The translations under genes were made by a program, and so were the position numbers. 6,847 bases of DNA from an uncultured bacterium (GTDB taxonomy: Bacteria > Pseudomonadota > Alphaproteobacteria > SP197). The notes below the pieces were generated by a model. That model ran no database searches, was not told where the DNA came from, and worked only from the letters and a program-made list of their open reading frames with translations. Shown piece after piece: positions 4,804 to 6,847 of this stretch (position 1 is its first letter; each line of letters opens with the position of its first letter). The stretch covers positions 1 to 6,847 of the forward strand of contig CALLQH010000267.1 in the NCBI GenBank assembly GCA_938014945.1. The letters are read 5' to 3'.

Positions 4804-6603
4804 TCAGCTGACGTGGTGAACCTCCGGGATGCCGTAGACCGGCGTCGGCAGGGCCTCCATGCGCGCCTTGAGCTGGAGCGCCAGGTAGTGGGAGTAGCAG
4901 CGCGACTGGTGCAGGTTGCCGCCGTGGAACCAGAGGCCCGGCTGCTGTGTCGGCTTCCACATGTTGCGCAGCTCGCCTTCCCAGGGGCCGGGGTCCTTGG
5001 TGGTGTTGGAGCCCAGGCCCCAGCACTTGCCCACCTTGTCGGCAACGTCCTGGCCCATCAGGTCGGCGGCCCAGCCGTTCATCGAGCCGTAGCCGGTGGC
5101 ATAGACGATGAGGTCGGCGTCGAGCTTGGTGCCGTCCTCAAGCTTCAGGCCGTCCTCGACGATCTCGCTGACCTGGCCGCGCACGAGCTTGATCGAGCCG
5201 TCGACCACCAGATCGCAGGCGCCGACGTCGATGTAGTAGCCCGAACCGCGGCGCAGGTACTTCATGAAGAGGCCGGATTCGTCGTCGCCGAAGTCAAGGT
5301 CGAAGCCCGCCTTCTCGAGGCCTTCGTAGAACTTGGCGTCCTTCTTCCTGATCTGGTCGTACACCGGCTTCTGGAAGGTGTGCATGATCGCATAGGGCAC
5401 CGAGGCGAAGATCATGTCCGCCTTTTCGGTGGTGATGCCGTTGGCGACCGCCTGCTCGGAGTAGAGCGGGCCCATGCCGAGGTCCATCAGGGTCTCCGAG
5501 CGCACAACATGGGTCGAGGAGCGCTGCACCATGGTGACGTCGGCCCCGCCTTCGTGGAGCGCGGCGGCGATGTCGTGGGCCGAGTTGTTGGAGCCCACGA
5601 TGACGGCCTTCTTGCCCTTGTAGGCATCGGGCCCGGGGTGCTTGGACGAATGATGCTGATCGCCCTTGAACTTATCCATGCCGGGATAGTTCGGCACGTT
5701 CGCCTTGCCCGACATGCCGGTCGCCAGGACGAGCTGCTTGGGTTTCAGCGTCACCTCCTCGCCGTCGCGGTCGACGACCACGGTCCACTCGCCCTTGGCC
5801 TCGTCGTAGGAGGCGCTCTTGCAGGTGGTGCGGGTCCAGTAGTTGAGCTCCATCACCCGCGTGTACATCTCCAGCCAGTCGCCGATCTTGTCCTTGGGCG
5901 AGAAGATCGGCCAGTTGGGCGGGAACTTCAGGTAGGGCAGGTGGTCGTACCAGATCGGATCGTGCAGGCAGAGCGACTTGTAGCGCTTGCGCCAGCTGTC
6001 GCCGGGACGGTCGTTCTTCTCGACGATGATGGTCGGCACGCCGAGCTGGCGCAGACGCGCGCCGAGCGCGATACCGCCCTGGCCGCCGCCGACGATCACC
6101 ACATAGGGCTGCTTGCTGTAGCCGAGCGTTGCGAGTTCTTCCTCACGCTCCTCGGCCCAGGTCTTGCGGTGATGACCGGCACCATGCTCCACGCCCTTGG
6201 GCCGGTTGAAGCCCAGCGGCTCCTCGAAGCCCTTGAGCTCGGCCGCGGTGGTGAGCAGGGTCCATATCTTGCCGTCCTTGACGCGGACCTGGCCGGTGCC
6301 GCGGGCAAGCTCCGTCTCGAAGACGATCCAGGCCGTCTCGACACCGTCGGCCAGCTCCGGCGTCTCCTTCGGGTCGAGTGCGAAGCCACGGGGCTTGATG
6401 GCCTTGAGCTGGGAGGAAAGCATGTCGCGGATGGCGTCCTTGCCCTCCATGGTGCGAATGTTCCAGGTGAAGGTGATGAGATCGCGCCAGTAGCAATCGT
6501 CCTGGAACAGGCCGGCCGCCGCGTCGATGTCGCCCTTCTCCAGCGCCTTGCCGAGGTCTGCGATCACCTGTCCGGCCTGGCTCATGTTCTTGGTCTCAGC
6601 CAT
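4804..6603 (-). CDS. NTF2/SnoaL-domain fused flavin-containing monooxygenase-like oxidoreductase (599 aa)
   Basis: FAD- and NAD(P)H-dependent flavoprotein, likely oxygenating a ketone, aldehyde or N/S centre; cytoplasmic. Residues about 8-125 form an NTF2/SnoaL-like domain, including CYWRDLITFTWNIRT (37-51). A linker rich in charged residues leads to the FAD motif GGGQGG (172-177), GDSWRKRYKSL (201-211) and LATGMSG (293-299). The FMO-type signature is F312-x-G314 with H318; the aromatic normally four residues after the His is H322 here. The NAD(P)H motif VIVGSNNSAHD (334-344) and the ATGY motif (502-505) follow. I start at ATG 6603, which has GGGAGG five nucleotides upstream; an in-frame extension to 6666 adds only an Arg-rich leader. 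The VOC gene precedes it by 111 nt and the HAD gene follows by 10 nt. Annotated NAD(P)/FAD oxidoreductases of about 600 aa with this N-terminal domain are common, so the architecture is known but substrates generally are not. Confidence 0.92.
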   Translation of the reverse strand: MAETKNMSQAGQVIADLGKALEKGDIDAAAGLFQDDCYWRDLITFTWNIRTMEGKDAIRDMLSSQLKAIKPRGFALDPKETPELADGVETAWIVFETELARGTGQVRVKDGKIWTLLTTAAELKGFEEPLGFNRPKGVEHGAGHHRKTWAEEREEELATLGYSKQPYVVIVGGGQGGIALGARLRQLGVPTIIVEKNDRPGDSWRKRYKSLCLHDPIWYDHLPYLKFPPNWPIFSPKDKIGDWLEMYTRVMELNYWTRTTCKSASYDEAKGEWTVVVDRDGEEVTLKPKQLVLATGMSGKANVPNYPGMDKFKGDQHHSSKHPGPDAYKGKKAVIVGSNNSAHDIAAALHEGGADVTMVQRSSTHVVRSETLMDLGMGPLYSEQAVANGITTEKADMIFASVPYAIMHTFQKPVYDQIRKKDAKFYEGLEKAGFDLDFGDDESGLFMKYLRRGSGYYIDVGACDLVVDGSIKLVRGQVSEIVEDGLKLEDGTKLDADLIVYATGYGSMNGWAADLMGQDVADKVGKCWGLGSNTTKDPGPWEGELRNMWKPTQQPGLWFHGGNLHQSRCYSHYLALQLKARMEALPTPVYGIPEVHHVS

Positions 6604-6608
6604 CTCTT

Positions 6609-6614
6609 CCTCCC
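6609..6614 (-). promoter_or_regulatory. Ribosome binding site of the monooxygenase gene
   Basis: GGGAGG on the minus strand, five nucleotides before ATG 6603. A strong match that selects this start over the upstream in-frame extension. Confidence 0.8.
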
Positions 6615-6674
6615 ATCCATGACCGTCGCGCGGCATGGCCCCAGCGCGCCGGGATCGTGAAAGCATCGTGGCGT

Positions 6675-6704
6675 CGCGGCGGCGCTGTCGCCAGCGTCGC
6701 CGCG
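6675..6704 (-). terminator. Strong GC hairpin downstream of the VOC gene, without a U-run
   Basis: A 13-bp stem with a single G-T wobble (arms 6675-6687 and 6692-6704) closes on a 4-nt loop. On the minus strand the loop is GCGA, a GNRA-type tetraloop. It starts 11 nt after the VOC stop codon, inside the 111-nt gap before the monooxygenase gene. No U-tract follows, so it is either a weak attenuator or an mRNA processing/stabilising structure within an operon. Confidence 0.4.
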
Positions 6705-6714
6705 CGCCGTAGTG

Positions 6715-6847
6715 TCAGCCGCCCGTGGTTTCCGCGATATGCGCAGGATGGAACAGGCGGGTCTTGCCCTTGGCCTTGGCCTCGTTGTCGTAGGCCGTGC
6801 CCTTGGGCGCCGAGACGATCTCGAGCTGCAGGCCCCAGGGTGCCATG
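6715..6847 (-). CDS. C-terminal fragment of VOC/glyoxalase-family protein
   Basis: The minus-strand frame is open from the right window edge to a TGA at 6717-6715, giving 43 codons before the stop. The residues MAPWGLQLEIVSAPKGTAYD followed by RLFHPAHIAETTGG resemble the last beta strands and tail of vicinal-oxygen-chelate (glyoxalase/bleomycin resistance/dioxygenase) proteins. In these, the Glu in the LQLE strand is a usual metal ligand. The leading ATG at 6846 is more likely an internal Met than a start, because the motif would lie at the end of a 130-150 residue protein. It probably belongs to one transcript with the monooxygenase gene. The identification rests on a short stretch, so it is moderately confident. 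Confidence 0.7.
   Translation of the reverse strand, partial: MAPWGLQLEIVSAPKGTAYDNEAKAKGKTRLFHPAHIAETTGG

Noticed and set aside
4803..4812. Perfect palindrome GTCAGCTGAC at the monooxygenase stop codon
   Set aside because: It overlaps the coding end and is only 10 bp. No paired repeat or regulatory context supports a function, so chance is the simplest explanation.
4794..5045. Upstream extension of the phosphatase reading frame
   Set aside because: This portion lies in another frame of the monooxygenase gene and encodes a Ser/Arg/Thr-rich chain with no HAD similarity; the HAD core begins a few residues after the GTG at 4793.
4549..6660. 703-codon open frame on the plus strand, antisense to the monooxygenase gene
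   Set aside because: It mirrors a gene with full FAD/NAD(P)H motifs and a strong ribosome binding site. The antisense product is a low-complexity Val/Leu/Gly/His/Arg-rich chain, the usual effect of GC-rich codons.

Overview
The window is GC-rich and densely packed with genes. Strong G/C bias at third codon positions leaves long open frames antisense to the real genes. Gene content and codon style suggest a high-GC proteobacterium, probably an alphaproteobacterium of the Rhodospirillales/Rhizobiales kind. That placement is an inference, because no rRNA or other phylogenetic marker is present. I see no tRNA, rRNA, CRISPR array, insertion sequence or integrase, and no gene-free stretch longer than 158 bases.

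Layout. (1) Bases 1-288, plus strand: C-terminal end of an unrecognised protein, possibly a membrane protein, cut by the window edge. (2) Bases 311-2719, minus strand: a two-gene unit transcribed right to left. It holds a mandelate racemase/muconate lactonizing enzyme (enolase superfamily) protein followed 45 nt later by a flavin amine oxidase. (3) Bases 2720-2877: a 158-bp divergent intergenic region with a 9-bp inverted repeat and further copies of its core, the best candidate control site here. (4) Bases 2878-4122, plus strand: an M24 'pita-bread' hydrolase whose metal site is degenerate, suggesting a creatinase/ectoine-hydrolase-like enzyme rather than a true aminopeptidase. (5) Bases 4125-6847, minus strand: a three-gene run of a VOC/glyoxalase-family protein (partial), an NTF2/SnoaL-FMO fusion flavoprotein, and a phosphoglycolate phosphatase-like HAD hydrolase. 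Its 3' end meets the M24 gene with only 2 nt between stop codons.

How the genes may work together. The divergently arranged M24 hydrolase, enolase-superfamily protein and amine oxidase read as a small catabolic locus for a nitrogen-containing or acid-type compound, by C-N hydrolysis, dehydration/isomerisation and amine oxidation. The substrate cannot be read from the sequence, and no regulator or clear transporter lies inside the window. The right-hand FMO/VOC/HAD group looks like a separate unit (oxygenation plus metabolite repair). The most notable observations are the repeat cluster in the divergent promoter region and the departures from family consensus in the active sites of the M24, enolase-superfamily, amine oxidase and FMO proteins. 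None of these alone shows a new system.
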